Positions 1 to 5,782 of a DNA stretch of 5,782 bases are shown here, piece after piece. The stretch covers positions 1 to 5,782 of the forward strand of contig JALOTI010000141.1 of assembly GCA_025457985.1 (NCBI GenBank), written 5' to 3'. The notes under the pieces were generated by a model, which saw only the letters and a program-made list of their open reading frames with translations, made no database searches and was not told the DNA's origin. Both the position numbers and the translations under genes were made by a program. The DNA is from Leptospira sp. Lineage in GTDB: Bacteria; Spirochaetota; Leptospiria; Leptospirales; Leptospiraceae. Each line of letters starts with the position of its first letter. Positions within the stretch are counted from its first letter, which is position 1.

Positions 1-112
1 AGGATTTGTTTCAAAAAAGTAGAGTATTTCATCAAGGTGATTATTCAAATTAGACTTGCTAATATTCTTATCGATTTCTATTTCTGCTTCGTGAAACTTT
101 AGCTTACTGATA
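1..112. other. Unassigned flank; minus-strand frame open to the window edge
   Basis: No gene can be named here. On the minus strand, a frame shifted by one from the tetR-like gene is open from base 150 to base 1 (50 codons, no ATG). Its residues are rich in Asn, Lys, Glu and Ile with no Cys, and it ends ...HLDEILYFFETNP at the edge, which looks more protein-like than the opposite strand. It could be the frameshifted tail of the repressor, a remnant of another gene, or chance. On the plus strand, a frame ending at a TAG at 51-53 could be the last residues of a convergent gene (ending FHQGDYSN). The sequence does not decide between these. I see no clear terminator between the repressor stop and the edge. 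Confidence 0.25.
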
Positions 113-538
113 TTAATTCCATAACTTAATAAATGCTTCCTGTCCTGCTTTTAGCATTCCGGGATATTCCATAAAATTGACTATTGTGTGGGAAAACATC
201 AATCGATAGATTTCAGGATTTTTGTTAGCAAATCGAATATAACCCAGACCCATTTGGATAAAAGCCTCTTTGGGTTTGGTTTCCATCTCCACCCCACTAG
301 ATTCTAAATAAGATTTAAATTCGATAAATCCCTGTTCAATGAGAGTGGCTAGAAGGACTTCTTTTTTGGGGAAATGTTTATTTGGAGCTGAGTGGGTCAC
401 TCCGAGTTTTTTTGCAATCTCTCGAAGACTCAAAGAATCCACACCATTCTTTTTAATCCAATCCAAAGAAGCTTCTAAAATGGCTTCTCTGAGATTTCCA
501 TGGTGGTAACCTGTTTTTTCTTTTTTCTTTTTCAGCAT
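113..538 (-). CDS. TetR/AcrR-family transcriptional repressor, short C-terminus
   Basis: This is a probable ligand-responsive DNA-binding repressor of the divergent efflux operon. Residues 10-25 (GYHHGNLREAILEA) and the helix-turn-helix at about 37-57 (LSLREIAKKLGVTHSAPNKHF, followed by KKEVL) match the N-terminal domain of TetR regulators, in the subgroup that opens with YHHGNLR. Residues 90-118 (KEAFIQMGLGYIRFANKNPEIYRLMFS) match the start of the ligand domain of the same subgroup. ATG at 538 is preferred over the in-frame TTG at 556: it gives the usual short basic start MLKKKKEKTGYHHG, though neither start has a strong Shine-Dalgarno sequence. The protein is 141 residues, against about 190-200 for the family. 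It stops just after the AFIKLWN helix, so the last helices, which usually form the dimer interface, are missing. It may be a truncated but working protein or a frameshifted gene. The family call is secure; the target is inferred from the palindromes next to it. Confidence 0.88.
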   Translation of the reverse strand: MLKKKKEKTGYHHGNLREAILEASLDWIKKNGVDSLSLREIAKKLGVTHSAPNKHFPKKEVLLATLIEQGFIEFKSYLESSGVEMETKPKEAFIQMGLGYIRFANKNPEIYRLMFSHTIVNFMEYPGMLKAGQEAFIKLWN

Positions 539-556
539 AAATAAAAAAATTCTCAA

Positions 557-562
557 AATATA
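557..562 (-). promoter_or_regulatory. Possible -10 box of the tetR-like gene
   Basis: On the minus strand the hexamer TATATT sits at 562-557, about 20 bases upstream of the ATG at 538. It overlaps the edge of the first palindrome, so a bound repressor would block it, as expected for autoregulation. No good -35 box is found 16-18 bp upstream, so the call is weak. Confidence 0.35.
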
Positions 563-573
563 GACATTGTCTA
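561..573. promoter_or_regulatory. Operator O1, 13-bp perfect palindrome
   Basis: TAGACATTGTCTA is a perfect dyad around a central base at 567. Its right half continues as TGTCTACTT, which recurs exactly in O2. It lies between the divergent start codons and overlaps the putative -10 of the tetR-like gene. The size and symmetry fit a TetR-family dimer site. Binding by the neighbouring repressor is inferred. Confidence 0.7.
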
Positions 574-582
574 CTTTTTTTC

Positions 583-588
583 TTGACA
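583..588 (+). promoter_or_regulatory. -35 box of the efflux operon promoter
   Basis: TTGACA is an exact match to the sigma-70-type -35 consensus and lies between the two palindromes. At 16-18 bp spacing the -10 would fall at about 605-612, inside O2, where the sequence (AGTCAATG) matches the consensus poorly. If it is used, transcription would start near 617-620, giving a leader of about 15 bases before the ATG at 633, and repressor bound at O2 would cover the -10. The poor -10 makes this tentative. Confidence 0.45.
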
Positions 589-601
589 GACCAAATTAAA
601 A

Positions 602-618
602 AGTAGTCAATGTCTACT
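602..618. promoter_or_regulatory. Operator O2, 17-bp imperfect palindrome
   Basis: AGTAGTCAATGTCTACT has 7 of 8 base pairs symmetric around base 610; the odd one is T607. It is a second copy of the O1 motif, with centres 43 bp apart (about four helical turns, so on the same face of the DNA). The two copies also mirror each other: 561-579 and 598-616 form 19-bp inverted arms with a single mismatch. O2 lies just upstream of the adaptor ribosome binding site. Confidence 0.7.
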
Positions 619-622
619 TGTC

Positions 623-626
623 GAGG
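623..626 (+). promoter_or_regulatory. Ribosome binding site deciding the adaptor start
   Basis: GAGG lies six bases before ATG 633, which is good spacing. It falls inside the extra codons that a TTG start at 618 would give, so it argues for translation from 633. Confidence 0.65.
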
Positions 627-632
627 TCGTTT

Positions 633-1226
633 ATGAAATTTACTCTTATCTTTCTTTTGCTATTTTTTTTCTGCTCCAAAATCCCCGAAAAACCAGAAAT
701 CACAATTTTGGCAGAGGGAGAAGTACTCGCAGATAGCTTCTTTGTCGAGGAAATCAAAACCCGAGCTAGAGTCAAAAAGGAAAGAACCCCTGGATCTTTT
801 TCTCTAGAATTCTCCGAATCCGCAAAACTAGAGATACTGAAGTCCAAACCCAATCGAGTTTTGGTCAAATTGCCCTTCGTAAATGCACGGGAAATATATG
901 TTCCTCTCTCATACTCTAGGAATGATGTATCAGCAAAGTTCCAATTCCCAGTCGGGTGGATCGATTCCTCCGAGTTAGAAGTATATTACTCGATAAAAGG
1001 AAAAAAAGGGTATATGGTCTCGCCAGAAGCCATATACTCACCATTAGGTGAAGAAACCTATGTTGTAAAGGTTATCGATGGTGTCTCACACCATATTCCC
1101 ATTTCTACTTTAGGGATTAAAAACAATCGAATATTGATCTCTGGTGAACTACAGGCTGGTGATGTGCTCTTAAAGTCCCGTTTGAGTGAGTCTGTCCCCA
1201 TGTCTCAAGTTAAGGTAAAAATATGA
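633..1226 (+). CDS. Lipoprotein periplasmic adaptor (membrane fusion protein) of an RND pump, hairpin-less
   Basis: This is the probable adaptor linking the RND permease to its outer-membrane channel, anchored in a membrane by a lipid. The start is ATG 633 because GAGG lies six bases upstream. Residues 1-13 are a basic-then-hydrophobic signal (MKFTLIFLLLFFF) ending at Cys14, the likely lipidated residue; the Phe just before Cys is unusual for a lipobox. Residues 127-195 look like the beta-barrel end and membrane-proximal domain of adaptors: SPEAIYSPLGEETYVVKVIDG, then GELQAGDVLL at 171-180, which matches the family's GL-x-x-GD-x-V motif. The protein is 197 residues, against about 330-400 for usual adaptors. 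I see no long heptad-type helices between about 30 and 110, so the coiled-coil hairpin appears to be absent and any lipoyl domain is reduced. The stop overlaps the next start (ATGA), which implies translational coupling. The assignment rests on the C-terminal motif, length and context, so it is firm in role but less so in detail. Confidence 0.75.
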   Translation: MKFTLIFLLLFFFCSKIPEKPEITILAEGEVLADSFFVEEIKTRARVKKERTPGSFSLEFSESAKLEILKSKPNRVLVKLPFVNAREIYVPLSYSRNDVSAKFQFPVGWIDSSELEVYYSIKGKKGYMVSPEAIYSPLGEETYVVKVIDGVSHHIPISTLGIKNNRILISGELQAGDVLLKSRLSESVPMSQVKVKI

Positions 1227-4200
1227 AACTATCCAATTTTATTATCGAGAAAAAAAGTTTAATACTAACTTTTGCTATCTTCTTTCTATTCTTAGGAATA
1301 TTACAGTTTTTTATTATGCCTAGAGAGGAAGATCCAAGGCTTAAAGAAAGAAATGGAGTTGTAAAAATAGTCTATCCTGGAGCATCCGTCTCGGATGTTA
1401 AAAAACTCTTAGCTGTACCCGTTGAAGAGGCATTAGCTGAAGTTCCTGAAATCAAAAAACTAGAAATCAGGATTCGACCAGAGGTAATGGTCGCAGAAAT
1501 CCAACTCCTGGATACTTTGAGTTCTGATGAATCTATAAACAGTTCGTGGAAGAGGTGTGAGGATGCCCTCTTACAAATTAGATTTCCTTCAGGTATATTA
1601 GCATGGAGTTTGAACCGAAGGGTTTTAGACCAAGATGCAATTCTAATATCCGTTTCTGGTGGGGACTCAGTTTTTCTAAAAGAGAATACGGAATCGTTAA
1701 GAGAATCCATCATGCAAATTTCCTCGGTATCTAAGGTTAATCGTATTGCGGATCCTGAGGAAGAAGTAGTCATCTTTGTCAAAAAAACGGATTTGGAATC
1801 TCGGGGACTCAGTTTAAAGTTCTTAATGGACTGGATCGGGTTTGCAAACCACAATATTCCTCCCGGTACGTTCCCATTTGATGGGAAAAAAGCCATTATC
1901 AAAACGGATGCCTGGTTTGAAAACCTTACGTCCATCCAAGACCTACCGATCCCTTTAAGTTCAGGCATGGTAGAACCGTTAGGTGGTTTTGCTAAAATTC
2001 AAAAAAAGCATAAAAACCCACCAAATTCTTTAATGAGATGGAATGGAGAAGATGTGATCGGATACGGCATCGTTCCAAAAAAGAATATAAATTTAGTTGA
2101 GTTTGGTGAACAAGTTGCTGAAGCAGTGGCAATTTGGCAAAACGCAAACCCTGGCATCAAAGTAGAGATAATTAATTCTCAGCCAAATTATGTAAAACTA
2201 CGTTTACGTGAATTGGGTGGAAACTTGGTTTCAGGGGTTGCCATTGTTGCACTTGTCCTGGTTTCAATGATGGGATTTCGTCTGGGTCTTTTATCTAGCC
2301 TTCTTGTTCCCATGATAGCTATTACCAGTTTAGGTGTATACGGAATGTTTGGTGGCGTTTTGCATCAAATATCTATCGCCGCCTTTGTTATGGCTTTGGG
2401 TCTCCTTATAGATAATGTGATTGTAGTTTTGGAGAGTATTCAAGAAAAACTAGATGCAGGTACTGATTCTCTAACGGCTGTCAAATCTTCCATTTCCAAC
2501 TTGGCCTTTCCATTGTTTTCTGCTACTGGAACCACACTTGCTGCTTTTATTCCGATGTTAGGTTCCTCAGGAGGTCCTGCAGATTTTACAAGGGCCATAC
2601 CAACTATCAATATGCTAACGCTTGCCATTAGTTTTGTATTTGCAGTTTTTGTGACACCGATACTCGGATTCTATTTTTTGAAACCAAAGGTAAAAAAGAC
2701 AGAATCTCGATTGGAACAAATATCTTTTAAAATTGGCAATTGGATTCCAGCAAATAGCCGTCTGGTTCTTTTGACTTCTTTTATTTTGCTTGTGATTAGT
2801 GTTGTAGGTTTAGGAAAACTTCCTAAAAAGTTTTTTCCGGATGCAGATAGAGACCAGCTTCTTATAGATTTGCGATTGCCTGAAGGAACTAATATTGATA
2901 AGACCAAAGAAGTTGCCACAAAAATTGAGTCGCATTTGTTTTTAGATCCAAGGATTAAGTCTGTCAGTGTCTTTCTTGGGCAAACAACTCCATTATTTTA
3001 TTATAATGTAGAACAGTCTCCAAATAGCCCTCACATCGCTCAATTTATTGTAAAAACTAGTAGTTTGAAGGAAAATCTTGCAATTAAAAAAGATTTGGAA
3101 ACTTATTTTGATGCAGAGCTTTTAGAGGGAAATATCGTTGTTTCAGAACTCAAACAAGGCCCACCAACAAAAGCCCCTATTGAAATTCGAGTTTTTTCCG
3201 AATCTGAGTCTGAAAGAAAGAAAGTACATGATGAATTGATTTTAGGCATGCATAAAATTCCCGGATTACGCGTGATTCGTTCCAACTTAGGAGTAGGAAC
3301 TCCGTCCTTACAAATATTAGCTGACGATGCCTCTTTGAGTCGTTATCGAACTACGAGATCAGACTTGTCCTTGTCTATACTCGCTCAAACCCAAGGGATC
3401 AATGTGAGTTCCTTTTTGGCCGGGGAGAGGGGGATACCGATAGTAATCCGTACGGTTGAATTAGATAAAGTCAATCCGAAGACTTTAGCTGACTCAGATT
3501 TCATAGCTACAAGAACAAATTCAATTCCATTGGAACGAGTGAGTCAGATGGAGATGTCCTTTGCACCCTCCATGATCTATAGAAAGGATCGCAAAACAGG
3601 GTTTAGTATATTTTCTGAAGTCAAAGATGGATTTACAGCTGATCAAGTTGCAAACGAAGTCTCCAAACTCATCCAATCTAAAAATTACCCAAAAACAGTG
3701 CAGATTGAATGGGGAGGAGAAAACTCAGAGTCAGGAGAAGCAAACCGTTCCTTGTTAGCAGTTGCTCCTTTGGGCATTGTTCTCCTCGTTGGATTTTTAC
3801 TCTTAGAATTTGGTACCTGGAAAAAAGTGGGAATCATTTTGTTAACTGTTCCACTTTGTATAATCGGAGTGGTCATCGGGCTTGGTGTTTCTGGAAAACC
3901 CTTTGGATTTTTGTCTCTACTTGGAATTTTTGCCCTTGTAGGGATAGTGGTAAACAATGGAATTCTTATATTAGATTATATAGGATCGTCCTTAGGTGAG
4001 GGAGAGAGTTTGGAAAACTCTATCGTTTATTCCTTACAAAAACGAATCCGGCCCATTCTCCTAACAACTTTAACCACAATTGCAGGATTATTGCCTTTAG
4101 CTGTAACAGACGCAACACTTTGGCCACCCTTCGCATACACGATGATATTTGGGCTTTTGGTTTCGACTTTATTAACTCTATTTGTAATTCCATCAGCATA

Positions 4201-5518
4201 TTATTTGTTATACAAAGAAAAACCTGTAAAACAAAGAAATTCTAAACTTAAAATGGCAATCTTGGGTTTTTTTCTGGTTGTGATTCCACTGCAAGCGGAA
4301 GAAAAAGAAGCAGTAAAAACAATCACTTGGACAGATGTAATCCAACTTGCTTCGGAGTCTCCAAGAGTAAAACTTGCATACGAGGAATACAAACGTAAAG
4401 TTCTGGAAAAAGACTATGTTACAAAGGCAACCTATTATCCTAAACTGGGAGTGTCCGTAGAACAGATACAAAGGGATAGGACATTAGTTCCAAATGCTGC
4501 GATCCAAATTGTTCCAGGAATTCACAAATCGTATTGGACTGGAGGAGTAGAAATCCAACAGACAATATTCGATCCAAGCGTTTGGTTTGCAGTTGAGAAG
4601 GCACTTTCCTTTTCGGAAGAAGCAAGTAAATTAGCATCCAAAAGAGCGGTAGAGACTGCACAAGCTGATTCTCTGCTCGCCTACATAACAGTGTTTAAGA
4701 TTCGAACAAAAATCCAAAATCTAGATCTTCTTAAATCCAACCTAACGAAACGCCAATCAGAGTTAAAACGATTGTTCTTCCTCGGCCAAGTTTCAGAATC
4801 CGAACTCTTTCGAATCGATCAAACGATCACACAAACTAAAATTGGAATTGCCGACCTAGAGGAAAAGGAACAGATCGCACTGCTTAATTTAGGAAGGTTA
4901 CTTGGATTGGAAGAAAAAATAAGGGTGGATACTCTGCCAGGAGTTAATGATTTATTCGTAACAAGCGGAGAGGGCAAAGATCAGGAAAGACTTGAAATCA
5001 TTGCCTTGAAAAAAAAGATCCAAGCCCTTGAAGAAAAGAAAAAGGGGATTCAATATGAGGCACTTCCCAAACTAACAGGAAAAGCTGGTGTTTATTACTT
5101 AAACAACAACCAATTTACAACAGATAATTGGGCCCAGGTTTCGGTTGGTTTAACTGTAAATCCATTTGATGGTGGACTCAGGAAAAACAGAGAAGAGGAA
5201 ATTGAATCAGAGATTCGGTCTACAATAACAGAATGGAATGACCTAATCAAACTTTTAGAATTGGAGAAGGAAGATTTGAATTCTCAAATCCGTGTGAAAC
5301 GAAATGAAATAGATACACGAGTTAGTCTTGTCCAAAGAGCTAAATCGGCCTCTAATAAAGAATACATACGGATGAAAGAAGGTAAAATCAATATCAATAT
5401 TTGGATTGATTCGGAAACACTCTATTCGGAAGAAAAGGATAGATATGAAACAGTTCAATTAGAGTATTTAGAAACTCTTGTGAAATTCAGAAATTGTTTA
5501 GGTATCGGTTTCCCTTAA
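1223..5518 (+). CDS. RND efflux permease fused to a TolC-type outer-membrane factor
   Basis: This protein is a proton-driven drug/hydrophobe exporter with its exit channel in the same chain, 1431 residues. The start is ATG 1223, with TAAGGT at 1211-1216 and an ATGA overlap with the adaptor. RND part: TM1 at 13-32, then the MPREEDP motif typical of the family; a periplasmic porter/docking loop at 33-334; TM2-6 at about 335-352, 356-376, 383-404, 427-446 and 462-486; TM7 at 514-531; a second porter loop (FFPDADRDQ at 537-545, LPEGT after it); TM8-12 at about 844-862, 868-888, 896-917, 945-961 and 971-996. The TM4 motif GLLIDN puts Asp397 at the place of AcrB Asp407, with Asn398 for Asp408. TM10 has GIVVNNGIL, with Asn911 or Asn912 where AcrB has Lys940. 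TM11 has RPILLTTLTTIAG. There is no metal-type TM4 motif, so this is the hydrophobe/amphiphile class. Residues 1011-1025 resemble a signal peptide. Residues 1034-1431 are an outer-membrane efflux protein: TWTDVIQLASESPRVKLAYEEY, paired long helices, NPFDGGLRKNR at 1313-1323 and FRNCLGIGFP at the end. The frame is open throughout. Confidence 0.93.
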   Translation: MKLSNFIIEKKSLILTFAIFFLFLGILQFFIMPREEDPRLKERNGVVKIVYPGASVSDVKKLLAVPVEEALAEVPEIKKLEIRIRPEVMVAEIQLLDTLSSDESINSSWKRCEDALLQIRFPSGILAWSLNRRVLDQDAILISVSGGDSVFLKENTESLRESIMQISSVSKVNRIADPEEEVVIFVKKTDLESRGLSLKFLMDWIGFANHNIPPGTFPFDGKKAIIKTDAWFENLTSIQDLPIPLSSGMVEPLGGFAKIQKKHKNPPNSLMRWNGEDVIGYGIVPKKNINLVEFGEQVAEAVAIWQNANPGIKVEIINSQPNYVKLRLRELGGNLVSGVAIVALVLVSMMGFRLGLLSSLLVPMIAITSLGVYGMFGGVLHQISIAAFVMALGLLIDNVIVVLESIQEKLDAGTDSLTAVKSSISNLAFPLFSATGTTLAAFIPMLGSSGGPADFTRAIPTINMLTLAISFVFAVFVTPILGFYFLKPKVKKTESRLEQISFKIGNWIPANSRLVLLTSFILLVISVVGLGKLPKKFFPDADRDQLLIDLRLPEGTNIDKTKEVATKIESHLFLDPRIKSVSVFLGQTTPLFYYNVEQSPNSPHIAQFIVKTSSLKENLAIKKDLETYFDAELLEGNIVVSELKQGPPTKAPIEIRVFSESESERKKVHDELILGMHKIPGLRVIRSNLGVGTPSLQILADDASLSRYRTTRSDLSLSILAQTQGINVSSFLAGERGIPIVIRTVELDKVNPKTLADSDFIATRTNSIPLERVSQMEMSFAPSMIYRKDRKTGFSIFSEVKDGFTADQVANEVSKLIQSKNYPKTVQIEWGGENSESGEANRSLLAVAPLGIVLLVGFLLLEFGTWKKVGIILLTVPLCIIGVVIGLGVSGKPFGFLSLLGIFALVGIVVNNGILILDYIGSSLGEGESLENSIVYSLQKRIRPILLTTLTTIAGLLPLAVTDATLWPPFAYTMIFGLLVSTLLTLFVIPSAYYLLYKEKPVKQRNSKLKMAILGFFLVVIPLQAEEKEAVKTITWTDVIQLASESPRVKLAYEEYKRKVLEKDYVTKATYYPKLGVSVEQIQRDRTLVPNAAIQIVPGIHKSYWTGGVEIQQTIFDPSVWFAVEKALSFSEEASKLASKRAVETAQADSLLAYITVFKIRTKIQNLDLLKSNLTKRQSELKRLFFLGQVSESELFRIDQTITQTKIGIADLEEKEQIALLNLGRLLGLEEKIRVDTLPGVNDLFVTSGEGKDQERLEIIALKKKIQALEEKKKGIQYEALPKLTGKAGVYYLNNNQFTTDNWAQVSVGLTVNPFDGGLRKNREEEIESEIRSTITEWNDLIKLLELEKEDLNSQIRVKRNEIDTRVSLVQRAKSASNKEYIRMKEGKININIWIDSETLYSEEKDRYETVQLEYLETLVKFRNCLGIGFP
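4253..4297 (+). other. Internal signal-peptide-like segment at the RND-channel join
   Basis: Codons 1011-1025 of the fusion read MAILGFFLVVIPLQA and are preceded by the basic stretch KQRNSKLK and followed by acidic EEKEA. That is the n-, h- and c-region order of a Sec signal with a plausible cleavage after Ala1025. It falls exactly between the last RND helix and the first channel helix. Met1011 could once have been the start of a separate channel gene. No Shine-Dalgarno sequence precedes it now (the upstream bases are AAATTCTAAACTTAAA), so independent initiation looks unlikely. In the fused protein it would either act as a 13th membrane helix or be cut by signal peptidase. Confidence 0.6.
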
Positions 5519-5531
5519 TTCATTGCAATAA

Positions 5532-5567
5532 TTTTGCCGTCTGAGTAGGTTTACGCAGATGGCAAAA
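5532..5567 (+). other. Hairpin overlapping the next start codon
   Basis: TTTTGCCGTCTG (5532-5543) pairs with CAGATGGCAAAA (5556-5567): 12 base pairs, one of them G-U. After one A-G mismatch the stem extends by three more pairs (GTA with TAC) to a GGTT loop. It starts 13 bases after the pump gene stop. It is not a textbook plus-strand terminator, because an A-run and not a T-run follows; read from the minus strand it is followed by only a short T-poor stretch. The right arm contains ATG 5559 of the downstream gene, and the candidate ribosome binding site GTAGG lies in the upper stem and loop. It may be a terminator-like or translational control element. Confidence 0.5.
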
Positions 5568-5782
5568 AATAAATCGTTTTTCTTTCAGATCTTTCATCGA
5601 ACCCTTCTCTGTATTTCATTGTTATTTGCAAATTTTTGTTCAAGCGTCAGTTACCAAAATCCTATTAAGTCCGAAGGGACCAAACAGTGGGGACCTTTGG
5701 AAATACGAGAGACAGTAAAACTGATGAGTAGCTCCCTTGGTGAATACTACCAATCAGAATTGAAACAAGGATACTTGGAGTG
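5559..5782 (+). CDS. Putative lipoprotein, N-terminal part only (possibly LpoB-like)
   Basis: This is the start of a secreted lipoprotein; 74 codons are visible and the frame runs off the window. MAKNKSFFFQIFHRTLLCISLLFANFC gives in order a basic n-region, a hydrophobic core and a Cys at residue 27, followed by SSVSYQNP, typical of lipoprotein signals. Phe again precedes the Cys. ATG 5559 is chosen because it gives this complete signal; GTAGG about 9 bases upstream is a modest ribosome binding site. Residues 44-62 (WGPLEIRETVKLMSSSLGE) faintly recall the start of the LpoB/penicillin-binding-protein-activator fold, where a helix carrying DLxxxAxxMxxSL follows a flexible linker. This is a weak resemblance and the function stays open. 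Forty bases and a hairpin separate it from the pump gene, so it may be its own unit and need not take part in efflux. Confidence 0.7.
   Translation, partial: MAKNKSFFFQIFHRTLLCISLLFANFCSSVSYQNPIKSEGTKQWGPLEIRETVKLMSSSLGEYYQSELKQGYLE

Noticed and set aside
539..556. TTG at 556 as start of the tetR-like gene
   Set aside because: It adds MRIFLF, not part of the family N-terminus, and no better ribosome binding site; ATG 538 gives the usual start.
618..632. TTG at 618 as start of the adaptor
   Set aside because: The GAGG at 623-626 would lie inside the coding part, and the start would overlap operator O2; ATG 633 gives a normal lipoprotein signal.
614..868. Minus-strand 84-residue frame opposite the adaptor
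   Set aside because: It is Ser-rich and low in complexity, runs antisense to the adaptor, and its stop end lies in the operator region; no support as a gene.
1372..1968. 198-residue minus-strand frame opposite the RND gene
   Set aside because: It is antisense to clear RND coding sequence, has no family motifs and no ribosome site; it and the other shorter antisense or out-of-frame stretches inside 1223-5518 are shadows.
1223..4252. Heavy-metal (CzcA/CusA-type) pump
   Set aside because: The TM4 motif is GLLIDN and not the DFG/VDG or VDAA forms of metal pumps, and no Met or His clusters are evident.
4253..5518. A separate TolC-like gene starting at Met1011
   Set aside because: The frame is continuous with the RND gene and there is no Shine-Dalgarno sequence before this ATG, so a fusion is the simpler reading, though an ancestral separate gene is likely.
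5532..5580. Classical rho-independent terminator after the pump gene
   Set aside because: The stem is good, but it is followed by AAATAAATCG with the T-run only about 10 bases later, so I list it as a hairpin of open function.

Overview
The window is AT-rich (roughly 60 percent A+T by eye). It carries lipoprotein-type export signals, an RND efflux pump and a very short periplasmic adaptor. Codon use, the Phe-rich lipoprotein signals and the adaptor, which resembles the hairpin-less adaptor BesA of Borrelia, suggest a spirochaete. Leptospira or a relative is my best guess, but this is inferred from style and not from a marker gene.

Layout, left to right. Bases 1-112 are a flank with no gene I can name, although one minus-strand frame stays open to the window edge. 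Bases 113-538 (minus) encode a TetR/AcrR-family repressor that is about 50 residues shorter than usual. Bases 539-632 are the divergent control region. It holds two related palindromes centred 43 bp apart, a consensus -35 box between them and a good ribosome binding site. Bases 633-1226 (plus) encode a 197-residue lipoprotein adaptor (membrane fusion protein). Bases 1223-5518 (plus), which overlap the adaptor stop by ATGA, encode a 1431-residue protein. Its first ~1000 residues are a complete 12-helix RND permease of the hydrophobe/amphiphile type, and its last ~405 residues are a TolC-type outer-membrane factor. A signal-peptide-like segment lies at the join. Bases 5519-5558 are a short gap containing a strong hairpin that runs into the next gene. 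Bases 5559-5782 (plus) are the start of another lipoprotein gene, cut by the window end.

Together these make a self-contained efflux locus. The TetR-like protein probably binds the two palindromes and represses both itself and the adaptor-pump operon until a small hydrophobic ligand releases it. The operon encodes all three layers of a tripartite pump (inner-membrane RND motor, periplasmic adaptor, outer-membrane channel) in only two reading frames. The most unusual points are the RND-channel fusion with an internal export signal, and its pairing with an adaptor that seems to lack the coiled-coil hairpin normally used to reach the channel. Substrates cannot be read from the sequence.
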